NCBI GenBank assembly: GCA_030533445.1
Contig: CM060080.1
Location: 37,834,380 to 37,898,379, forward strand
DNA from: Cyprinodon diabolis
Lineage: Eukaryota > Chordata > Actinopteri > Cyprinodontiformes > Cyprinodontidae
Length of the DNA: 64,000 nucleotides
Reading direction: 5' to 3'
Shown: piece after piece, positions 48,501-60,500 of the stretch
How positions within the stretch are numbered: position 1 is the first letter of the stretch
Layout: each line of letters begins with the position of its first letter
Program-made: the position numbers and the translations under genes
The notes under the pieces: generated by a model
The model's input: the letters and a program-made list of their open reading frames with translations, nothing else
Database searches by the model: none
What the model was told of the DNA's origin: nothing

Positions 48501-51500
48501 ATAGCTGACAGCCTCGGCTGATTTAGTCTCTTGAGAAATATCTTTTTAGTCTACTAGATGTAATAACCATGTTGTGTATCGTTCCTGTTCATTTTCATCA
48601 AATCAAAAATGTCAGTTAATTTTATTTCATCTTTAAGGCTTGTTAAAGTAGTGATACAATAATACTGTATCTCTGTAGATGTGGATGTTGACAAGCCAGA
48701 TGAAAAATCCATCATGACATATGTGGCTCAGTTTCTCAAGCATTACCCAAACCCCAAACAGTCTGATGGGGGTGGACAGCAGGATGAGGTAATTATTATT
48801 TTATCAACTTATTACACGCAGTACAAAGTGAACTTGGTTTTTTTGAGGGATAAATACTATTAAATTACAGTTACACTACTGTTCAAAAGTTTTTGGTCAA
48901 GTTGAAATGTCCTTTTTTCCTGAAGGAAAAGCACTGTACTTTTCAATGAAGATAACTTTAAACTAGTCTTAACTTTAAAGAAATGCAATCTTTACATTGC
49001 TAATGTAGTAAATGACTATTCTAGTTGCAAAGGTCTGGTTTTTGGTGCAATATCTACATAGGTTTATAGAGGCCCATTTACAGCAACTATCACTCCAGTG
49101 TTCTAATGGTACAGTGTGTTTGCTCATTGGCTCAGAAGGCTAATTGATGATTAGAAAACCCTTGTGCAATCATGCTCACACATCTGAAAACAGTTTAGCT
49201 CGTTACAGAAGCTACAAAACTGACCTTCCTTTGAGCAGATTGAGTTTCTGTAGCATCACATTTGTGGGGTCAATTAAACGCTCAAAATGGCCAGAAAAAG
49301 AGAACTTTCATCTGAAACTCGACAGTCTATTCTTGTTCTTAGAAATTAAGGCTATTCCATGTGAGAAATTGCTAAGAAATTGAAGATTTCCTACAACGGG
49401 GTGTACTACTCCATTCAGAGGACAGCACAAACAGGCTCTAACCAGAGTAGAAAAAGAAGTGGGAGGCCGCGTTGCACAACTGAGCAAGAAGATAATTACA
49501 TTAGAGTCTCTAGTTTGAGAAACAGACGCCTCACAGGTCCCCAAGTGGCATCTTTATTAAATAGTACCTGCAGTAGCCAGTTTGTGCTGTCCTCTGAAGG
49601 GAGTAGTACACACCTATGTAGATATTGCATCAAAAACCAGACATTTGCAGCTAAAATAGTCATTTACCACATTAGCAATGTATAGATTGTATTTCTTTAA
49701 AGTTAAGACTAGTTTAAAGTTATCTTCATTGAAAAGTACATTGCTTTTCCTTTAAAAATAAGGACATTTCAATGTGAGCCCAAACTTTTGAACGGTAGTG
49801 TATCTGTTTGTGTTTACTGCATGCTTACTTATAATAAGCTTAACCATAGAACCCTTTGGTATATTTATGAATAAATAAATGGCCCTCATGCATTAACACT
49901 TGTTTTAACTGCTCGGTACTTAAGTACTACAAAAATGTATGTGGTAAAACATGTCAATAAATAAAGCTTTGATTTGGAATTACAGGCTTTAGAGATGCAC
50001 CATCACAAATCTGTGATAATCTCTGATCTTTTTTTAAGGCTTTGGTCTGTCGCTTGTGATCGCAGCCATATTTGGGCTGTAAGGACAGTAATTAACACAG
50101 TTGTCTTTAATTGTTTATTTTAGCTGCTGAGACAAGCAGCCTTAAAACATGGTTCTAAAGCTAACAAAAAATATTTGAACTAGAATTTTTCTTCCTTTAG
50201 CTTCTTCTGTAAACAATGAACACATTTAGCAGCATTAGCATTATAAAGTGACCAGTCAATCACACAGTGTGTGTTTTCCCACGATGATACAGAGCTTCAC
50301 CTCATCTCTGAGATTTTCCAAAGGCTGATGGTGTTTCACTGTTAGAACTATCAGCAAGATGCTAATAAATCAAGCATGTTCCATACAAACCAGAAATAGA
50401 AAATATTTTTCTTTCAAAAAGTCTCCCAGAGCTGCATCCCATCATTTGACTCAATCTTTCAACCAAATACCAAAGAGAGTGTGAGTCAGCTTCACCTGGT
50501 CGCCCCTATCGCCACACTCTCAGCTCGAAAAAGGAATTTGGAGTTTTCAAGACATTAAAAATAATTTCTTTCCATTTGATTTCTCAGTGCATCTCTAATA
50601 GAAATTGTGTGCATGAAAACAAATTAGTTCTTATGTTTTGTTTTATATCATCACACATTTATTTGTTGTTTTTTTTCCATCCACTTTATTTTTTTATTTG
50701 TTGCACATCAAGCTGCTTCATGGCTCCCCTCCAACTCTTGCATTGTCAGTTTCAGTGCTTCAGGTGAGGGTTCAGGTCAGAGTTCTGCATGCTTTCTGTT
50801 TGGAGTGTGTTCACCCTCCTCCTCCATCTCTTCCTTCCTTTCACTCTGCTTTTGTTTCCTTGTTATTCTGATGCCTTTTTGATGTGAATGCATTTCTCTG
50901 TCATGCTTGCCTTGATGCTTTCCTGGAAAGTTTGTTCCCCAAGATATAGAGCAGATGCTTGAGGTATGTTCAAACAATAGCAGGAGTTTTCTTCTTTTAT
51001 ATCATATCTTTGAATACAATACTAGTATCAAAGTTCTCTGTTTCTACTACTCTTTTTAACGCTTCTGTGTCCAAGTCTGTTTATTCTAAAGTAGTCTTTT
51101 TAATCTGATCTCTCATTTTTAAATTAAAACATGGGAGGGTTCCATTGGTATGTTAATTAGGGGGGAAATGGATTTTGGATTTAGTTTTGCATAAATAAGC
51201 TGCTTATCATCTGATTGTGACAGAGGGAAGAGAGGAAGATGCTTAGGGAACTGAAGGTGTTTGTAGATCAGCTGGAGAGAGATTTGCTGCGTGCCCAGGC
51301 CACAGAGGGAAGCCTCACTGACAAATACCAGGTGAGTTTGTCTTGGGTAGAAAAGAAATATATATTTTAACAAGGAAATGTTGTTCCTATCATTATGTCT
51401 GTGTTTTGTAGGGATTCAAAAACTTTCATGTCCAGTATGAAATGAAGAAAAAGCAGACAGATCAGCTGCTCCAGCCTGTTCATAAGGAAGGAAAGCTGTC

Positions 51501-54500
51501 GGTGGATCAGGCCCTGGTCAAGCAGGCCTGGGACCGTGTGTCTGCCCGGGTAACTATAGTCCAAGATGAAAAAGCTTTTTCTTTAGATTTACTGTTTAAT
51601 TAAATCTTCTATTTAGTAGCAGATTTTTGAATCCAATCCAAATTGGAAACTTTCCCTGAGAATCTGTGTATTTGGTCAAGCTGGTCCAGATTCTCCCCAT
51701 CTATATATTTTCTCCTAACTTTTAGGGAAAAATTTAACTTATTTCATCCTATATATACATACAAATTTTATGAAAAGACTTTTGCTTTTCTTTCAAAGGT
51801 TCCTACTTTTACAATATGTAATTGTTTTTATAATATCATATAAATTAAATAGGAATGTAAGTAGTTTTGTTTTTTTTGTTCAAAGAAATCTCAAATTTCT
51901 CGCTTCAATAAAGTTTAGTGGGGTGACAGGGTTCTTTGTGTTCATAGGCTGGGGGTGAGAGAACAAAGTGTGTTTTGTACACCAGACACTTTATTTTCTG
52001 GACATCCACAGCTTATTTAGAGAGGAATAATATGTGGTTGTAGCACAATTACTTGTGAATTTGAGGGACTGCTGTGTTTAGAGCTTCCTCTGCTGATGGT
52101 TCTTTCTATAGTTGAGTATCTTTCTTTGATTGGCTGTCAATTGTAGCTGTTGGACTGGCACATTCATCTGGACAAGTCCCTGCCTGGCCCCCTGGGGGTG
52201 GTGGGAGCCTGGCTTCACAGAGCGGAGTTGGCTTTGAGAGAGGACATTCCCCTCCAACATGTTCACGAAGAAACGGCCAACGTTCTGCACAGAAAACTGG
52301 AGCAGCATAAGGTAAAGTATCTGTCCTCAGCGTCATGTCGGTCTTGTTAATTAGATAAATCAGTGTGAGGGTAATTGTATTTTTTTGTTGCAGGAAGTTT
52401 TAAAAAGCTTGGAATCGCACAGACAGACTTTCATGCAGATCCACAGAGACAGATCAGTAAACGGGGTACCGGTGCCACCCGAACAGCTCCAAGACATGGC
52501 AGAAAGGTCTATTTTTCCTCCCTACTAACCCTTGGGTTTTGTGTTTAAAATTCAGGAAAGAACTAAATTTTTTAACGTCTCTTTTCTCTTCAGGTTCAAC
52601 TTTGTGTCAACATCATCGCACTCTCACTTGATTAAACTAGAATTCTGGGAAATGAAGTATCGATTGATGGCGTTCCTTGTTTTGGCTGAAGCAAAACTCA
52701 AGTCCTGGATCATAAAATATGGCCGACGGGAGTCAGTTGAACTCCTGCTGCAGAGCTACCTTGTGAGTTTAACTTATTTAAATCGGAGGTGCATATTTTA
52801 ACTTGCAGGTTTATGTAAAATGATAATTTCCCCATCTCTTTTATAGGCTTTTGTTGAAGGCCACAGATTTTTTGAGCAGTATGAAATCATCTTTACCGCC
52901 CTGAAGCAAGCTGCAGAGGTTTACATCAAGTCAGACAGTTCAAGTAAGATTATACGTTTATTTTACAAATACATATATTGGGATACCTAAACAAAATTAG
53001 TATTTGTCCTATTTTTTGGTAAACAGCGTTGATTTTTATGTTACAGGGACTAAAACCTGTAACAAAGGTAAGTCCAAAAACAGCGAAAACTAAAATGTGC
53101 CTGTTTCCATTCCTTCTGTAACTCTTGGCTTGCTTTTGGCTTCAACCCACTTCTGCCTCCAAGAATTAAAAGGTCATGGTGCATTATGCATGAGGGAATA
53201 ACTAGTTGGAATGGTATTTTAGCATGTTTAACTGACCTAACACACATAAGATCAGCAAGCACAATTATTCGCTGTTTTTACACAGTATGTAACATCGACT
53301 GGCAGTCAAGTATTCATACGGCTTGAACACTTGTGTTAACAATGCAGCCTCAAACCTCAGTGTATTTTGTTGGGATTTTAAGTGACAGACCAACACAAAT
53401 TAGGGCATATTTTTGGAAGGAAAATGATTTATAGGTTTGCATAAAAAAGAATAGGAAAAACTGACTTAAATTTGTATTTCCTGCACTTAAATATGATACA
53501 CCTGAGTAAAATCCTAACAAATGCCTACAGAAGAGACCCAACAAAGTCCACATGTATGTAATTCCCCAAGTCACCTGCTCTGTAAAGGCCTATAACCTTT
53601 CTTACAGAATATTAGAGAGCAAAAAGCACCATGAAGACACAGAAAAGGAGCACACATGTAAAGCATAAAGTTGTGGATGAGTTTAAATCAAGACACGCTT
53701 AAAAATGATATCCAAGCTTCTAACTTTTAGCTTTTAAATTTACTATAAAAATAAGGAAAAAGTTTTGCACGACTGCTAAAACAGATCAGAATCAGAATCA
53801 AGTTTATTGCCAAGTAGGTTTGCACTTACAAGGAATTTGACTTGGTGTTGTTGGTGCAGACAAAAAACAAAATAAGGTAGAATATATATATATACACAGA
53901 AGCTATATACAAACAGTAGACTGTGGGTTTATGTAACGCAGAAATCCTGAATGGGGGAGAGAAACATTGTCCAGTGTCACGGGCGGCTCTTGGCCTTGTT
54001 GATAAGGCCGGTAGCAGATGGGAAAAAAATGTTTTTGTGACGGGAGGTTCTGGTCCTGATGGAACGCAGCCTCCTGCCAGAGGGAAGTGTCTGAAATAAT
54101 CAGTGACTGGGGTGCGAAGGATCAGCCACAATCTTCCCTGCACGCATCAGAGTCCTGGAGGCGTGCAGCTCATGGAGAGATGGGAGGTTGCAGCCAATCA
54201 CCTTCTCTGCAGACCGGATGACACGCTGTAGTCTGCTCTTGTCCTTAGCGGTGGCACCAGCGTACCAGATGGTGATGGAGGAAGTGAGGATGGACTCAAT
54301 GATGGAGGAGTAGAACTGCACCATCGTTGTCCTGGGCAGGTTGAATTTCTTCAGCTATGCAGGAAGTACATCCTCTGCTGGGCTTTTTTGGTGAGGGAGT
54401 CGATGTTCAGCTCCCACTTTAGGTTCTGGGTGATGATAGTTCCCAGGAAGCGGAAAGACTCCACAGTGTCAATGGTGGAGTCACAGAGGGTGATGGGGGT

Positions 54501-57500
54501 AGACAGGGATGACAGTGCACTTAAAAACTGACAAGGAGACCATTATTTAGAGAAAAAGCCAAAAGGCACTTTGTTGCATTAGAGGAGCTGCCAACATCCA
54601 CGGCTCAGGTGGAGGAATGTCAGTCAGACAAGTACTAATGATGCCTTCCACAATCTGGCCTCGGAGTAGTAAGAGTAAAACCAATGTCGAAATAATCCAT
54701 CGTAAATTACTGTTTGCCCTGAGGCAATTAGAAGACCCAAAACACCTATGGTGGAAGGTGTTCGTTTTTTGATGGAATGAGTCCAAAATCAGTCCGTAAT
54801 TTAAACCCTTGATATGGTGGAAAACCTACACCCAGAATCACTCTGAACACATTACATCCACAGTGAAACAGCATGCAGTGAGATAATTGAGAATCTTGAG
54901 GAAAGACTTAAAAATTGATTTTCATTAAAGCGCTTCCTTAAAATCTGTTGAAGCACAGTTACTTAGTATCAAAGAATGTGACAAAACGCCATATTCTAGA
55001 TGCAGAAACCTGGTAGAGACATTATCCGAAAGACACTAATCGTAGTAAAAGGTAGTTTAAATCCTCACTAGTAAAACATGCCTCTGAACCATGTATCCCT
55101 TATCTTTCACATATCAATAGTCTACTATTTAGTGTTAAAATCCCAACAATATCCACTGAAGTTTGTGTTTTTATGACAAATGTTCAGAGGGAAGGAATAC
55201 TTCAAGGCACTATCATGTCATCATGTGAAAGTGTTTAGTTATCTTAGGAAGCTATGCTAATCTAAAGTTGTTTGATTTCCAGTTGATGAAGCAGAAGGTG
55301 TGAGCAAATTCCTGACTGAAACAACAGCTCAATGGAAGAACCTGGCCCTGGAGGTCCGAAGTGTTCGCAGCATGCTCGAAGAAGTGATCTGTAACTGGGA
55401 GAAGTATAGCAGCTCTGTGGCATCACTGCAAGCCTGGCTGGAGGATGCTGAGCAAATGCTCAGCAAGTCAGAGAATTCCAAGCGTGTAAGAGCTTTTAGA
55501 GACAGTAGGAACAAGAGCGAATGCAACATTAAAATGCACACATTAAGCTTTCTATGACATCATCGCTATGTGTTCCTATAGCATGCAGCCCTGCACTCTT
55601 TTAGCCTTTTTTTTCTTTCATGTTTCAGGATTTTTTCAGGAACCTTTCTCACTGGATCCAGCAGCACATGGACATGAACGATGCTGGCAATTTTCTCATT
55701 GAAACGTGCGATGAAACCGTCTCGCGAGATCTAAAGCAGCAGCTTCTGCTGCTGAACGGTAGATGGAGAGAGCTATTTGTCAAAGTCAAACATGTACGGT
55801 TTGTGCATTATTAAATCCAAATTACATACCAAAAAGTGTTAGATTTCTTCTCTAGCAGGTATAGCCTTCTTATATTATTAAAAAAAGTCTAATCATCTTT
55901 GCTATTTCATTGGCAGTATGCAAGAGCAGATGAAGTTGATAAATTAAGACAAGACTATCAAGATGGGATTAAGACCTTAAAGATGTTTATGGATGCAACA
56001 AATGAGAAGATGACCGCTCCTGTTCAAGTATCTTTCCTTAACGTCAGGGCCTTTGTTCAAGATGTGGAGGTTAGACGATTTCTTTTTCTTAAAGTTTACA
56101 CCAGCCCTCACTATATCAGTTTCTGTCCTGTATGCCGTCATTTCACCGTATTTTTTTTATATTATCTCTCATAGGAAATCAAGCACAAAGTGCCAGCAAT
56201 GGAGGCAGCCTGCAAGGCTGCAAGCCGCACCGCTCAGCTGTTGACCAAAGACACTCCACAAGAGGAGATTTCTCAGATGATGGATGTGATGGCTTCGATC
56301 AAAGAGCAGCTCAGTAAGGTGAGAATGTGTCAGCATGTGGTGTTTTGCAACAAGACTGTTATATTAAGTTTTTGCCTCCCTACAGCCAATTAAGATTAAA
56401 GACGCTATTATATCACCATTGCATATGTTTTTATGCTTTATTCTGTTTTGATAGACTTTAGTGATTGTATTATGTGTATGGGTTATCATTTAATAGAGAA
56501 TACCCAATTTTTTAAGCAAAATTCAATGTATTTGTATCGTGCCAATATACAGCACATGTCATTTCACAGTGTATTCTCATAATGAGTGCGTATGAAATCG
56601 TACGAAAAGTTATGCACCGTAATTTCGTACGTTTTGGACGTTTTTTTCGTCGTATGCGCATCTGACGCACCATTCAAGAACATAGAATTTAAAAAACAAT
56701 TAGCCCTAACCCTGACCCTAACCCTAAGATATAAAACAGCAAGCAATGTAGTTAGAGACATGAAGAAGTGATTATTGCACTGTTTTTCCAAGTTTTACGT
56801 CCGTCCGCGGATCTGCTTTTTTTTTCTGTCTGCCAGCGCAAGCGCATTGATCGGGTCTTTTGAGGAAAAACGTCCAAAACGTACGAAATAGTGTGCATAA
56901 CTTTTCGTACGATTTCATACGAACTGACAATGAGAATATGTTGCATTTCAAGGCACTTTAAGAGGCAATTTAATAAAATGATACAGACAGCTTGGTTAAA
57001 AGGAAACCCAGCAGACTGCAGTGATTTGACACTGCAGAATTCACTCCTCCTGGATGAGCATGTAGTGACAGTGGACAGTGCTTGCATAGTATCAGATTAC
57101 TTACTGCAGTAATCTGTCATACCGAGCATACATGTAATGATAGTAGAGAGAAAAACTCACCCAGTTGAATATTAATGTGACGGATCGACATAAAGTAATT
57201 CATAAATTCAAATAATAGAAAAAATACCTGGTTTTAAAAATCGTACAATCATTTATAAAGTGTATGCAGAGCCACCAGCTTTACATACAAGGATATTCAG
57301 GTGTTTGCCTTGTCCTTGGTGCAAACGGTACAAACCGAATCAGATTACATGATGAGTGCCTGTGATGATGCCTTGTCACAGACTCTAAATTGAATTTTAG
57401 TCTAGATGTTTGCAATAACAAAATTGCTTCCATTAAATCCATTTTATTTCAGTTCCGCCTCCTTGTTTGGAATAACTGTTGCCTCAGCCAATCAGAAGTA

Positions 57501-60500
57501 GGGGTGTAAATCACATCCATCATGGCGATTCGATTCAGTTTCGATTTCCTGACCCAGCGATTTGATTATTTTCGATACTCAAGAATACACCGCGATACAA
57601 TTCGATTCGATTAATTGGTTCATTTTTTTTTTCTTTTCTTTTTTGTTTTACACTTTTTTTACACAATGTTTCAAATGTGGAATAATATGTAATATGGAAC
57701 CCTTTTTCCACCTGGATCTCCGCTCTTTTTGGCCCTCATGTCCCTCCGTCGTCAGACTAAACTCGCCCCCACTTCCTCACCACCTCGGCCGTATCTAGAC
57801 CCACAGCGTATAGCGCAGACCACGCTTCAATACTGAGCATAAATCAAAAATAGGTTTAGCGCCACCGCAGCACGGGAGGGAGAATTACGCCCAGGAGCAA
57901 ATGGATAAAAATAGACCGGAGGAAAAAAAAAACGTGAATCGATACTCTTGGGGACATATCGGATCGTTGGCTGTTGGATCGATGCATCGATTTTTTAAGG
58001 AACTTAGGATCTGTTTCCTTCGGAACAACGGGGCATGTTTATCTTTATGACATGACTTTTTCTTGTCAGGTGAGGGAGAGGTTTCTGCCCCTGCTAAGGG
58101 AGTCTCAGTCTCTCTTACCTCCACTGGAGGAAATGGAGAGGAACATCACAGGCTTTTACCAAGCTCTGGAGAAGGCTGGCCGTATCACCGGCACCACAGA
58201 CTCTGAGGGACCAGTAGATTTTAAACAGAATTGCCAGGTAACTCATAAAACAGTTCAGTATTAATGAACTGTAGACTTATGGATATAAATGTCTAATTGA
58301 CCCTCTTAAACATCGGGTTTCATTGCCTTGTTTTTAGCTTAATGTTTGGTTAACTTAAAGCAACATCGTATTATATACATAAGATTTTTTTTTCTTTTAC
58401 ACTTCAGGAGCTGGCGACCTTCACACACAGCTGTAAGAAGTGCCTGACAGTAATAGAAAGAAACCATCAAACTATCCAAAAAATCATGAACACCAGTAAA
58501 ACCCTGCAGCACATGGACATGAGTCTGTTGCAGAAGAGAGTGGCAGATTTGCAGACTTCGTCACAGGTAACTTTCATAATCCTATGCAGTATCACTGTAT
58601 GTCTAAAGCTGCTTGTCAGCAGTGAAGTAATGGCTTGTGGGATTTCCTTTAGAACATGATTACGGAATCAACAGAGTGGCGAAAGCATGTGGAAGCAAAC
58701 AGCAGCCTCATGAAGAGGTTTGATGAGTCACGAGTTGAGCTGGAGAAAGTCCTGAAAGCGGCCCAGCACTGTCTGACAGAAAGGGGCAACCCAGAGGAAC
58801 TGCTGAAGAAACACACAGTAGGGCTTTTTTTTAAACATTCAGCTTCTGTTCATCAAAATGGATGGGAGCAGTTTATTATAGCCTAATATAATTGACAGAA
58901 TGCACTGATCAGAATTCAGTTTTGTGGAAGTTGGAGCTGCCAGCACCAATTTTCCTTTTTGTTTTTAAGCAAAGACAATGTTACAAAGTTGACATTTTAG
59001 ATTTGCTTTAGTATAACACTATAGTAATGCTACATTACTACATGCTCCATCATCCTACATGCTCAAAAATGTTTTAAGTACGATGAATTCACTTCTCAGA
59101 AAGAAACATCAGATGTTGATATTTTTGACCAGGCTGTCACTTTTGGTCACCAAAATAGACTTGAGTTGTTTTGGGGTTTTTTTTAACTACAGCTTAATGT
59201 AAATGAGTATTGTTTTTAAGAACAAGCCTCAGCTAGAGGTTGAACCCTGAAAACATCTTGCTGTCATTTGCAGGAATTCTTTGGACAGCTGGACCAGCGG
59301 GTTTTGAACACGTTCCTCAAGGCTTGTGACGAACTGACGGATATTTTGCCTGAGCAGGAGCAGCAGTGTCTGCAGGAAACAGTTAGAAAGCTGCACAAAC
59401 ACTGGAAGGTTGGTGGGAATTAATCCATGAAAATCTATAGATAAAAAGTTATTTCAAAAGGATATGTCAATACTTGCTTATACTAATTCTTATTTTTCTG
59501 TTATGATACAAAAACTACATTGTAAGAAGATAGTTTTACAGTACTTTAGCTGTTAGATAGCGTATTGAAACTATAGTGCTGTAAACAAATATGAGATTAT
59601 AGTTCCTCTTTCCTCAGGATATACACACGGAAGCCCCTTTTCATCTCCTGCATCTGAAGGTGGAGGGCGAGAGGAACAAGCTGATGGTGTCGTTGCAGGG
59701 GTGTCAGGCAGAGCTGACCAGGGAAAACCGGCACCTGGCTAGCATGGGGAGTGAGAGGCTCATCAAGGAGCACAGGGTCAGCACACTATTGCTACTTAAA
59801 CATGTTCTTGAAATGTACTTGAAAGTTTCTACTGAAATTTTCAAGCGATACTCCAAAGTAAAGTAGTGTTTGCTTGAAAACTGCAAGGAAATCATTTTTT
59901 GTTTTTACCAGAGATGGCAAAAGTACTCACTTTCCGTACTTGAGTAAAAGTACAGATACTTGTGTTAAAAAAATACTCTGGTAAAAGTGGAAGTACTGAT
60001 TAAACTTCTTTACTCAAGTAAAAGTAACAAAGTACAGGCTTGTAAATTTACTTAAAGTATAAAAGTAAAAGTAGAAACCACTTTCTTCATGCCGTTGCCT
60101 ACATTTTAAATGGATGTCTGCCAACAGGACTAGATCTCCGTTGTGTTCATTTTCAATCATCTCGTCGTCCATGCTACTATGCTAACGCCACCGCCACCAA
60201 GCTGCAATGATTTGCCGCGAATGAATACCGCCGAATCTGTCGATTCATCTTGTAGTGGTGCGTCAAATGCAACGTAGATTCCCATCCAATTTGATTGAAT
60301 CTGGTATTGATGACGTGAAAAATAATAACGGTAACTCCATTGAAATTATTCAAAACTAAAGTAACGAGCCAATTTTTTTAAATGTAAGGAGTAGAAAGTA
60401 CAGATATTTGTGTAAAAATGTAAGGAGTAGAAGTAAAAAGTCGCCATAAAAATAAGTAGTAAAGTAAAGTAAAAATATCAGAAAAATCTACTTGAGTACA

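Larger units (their letters stand above)
48789..51223. other. syne1 intron 8
   Basis: 2.4 kb. Contains the long-terminal-repeat Tc1 derivative (48872-49802) and a probable hAT-like element with TTAGAGATGCAC/GTGCATCTCTAA ends (about 49987-50600). A possible 9-nt microexon is discussed in the findings. Otherwise AT- or pyrimidine-rich intron. Confidence 0.55.
52944..55282. other. syne1 intron 14
   Basis: 2.3 kb: the candidate microexon, then a decayed Tc1-like element (about 53285-55160) interrupted by a LINE fragment (53782-54515). No other exon is supported. Confidence 0.6.
56319..58069. other. syne1 intron 18
   Basis: 1.75 kb with a foldback element carrying telomere-like repeats (56571-56941) and a right-truncated hAT copy (57493-57990). 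The 57000-57480 stretch shows nothing recognisable. Confidence 0.6.

Noticed and set aside
49380..49685. 101-residue reading as a host gene
   Set aside because: It is the helix-turn-helix part of a Tc1 transposase enclosed in long inverted repeats.
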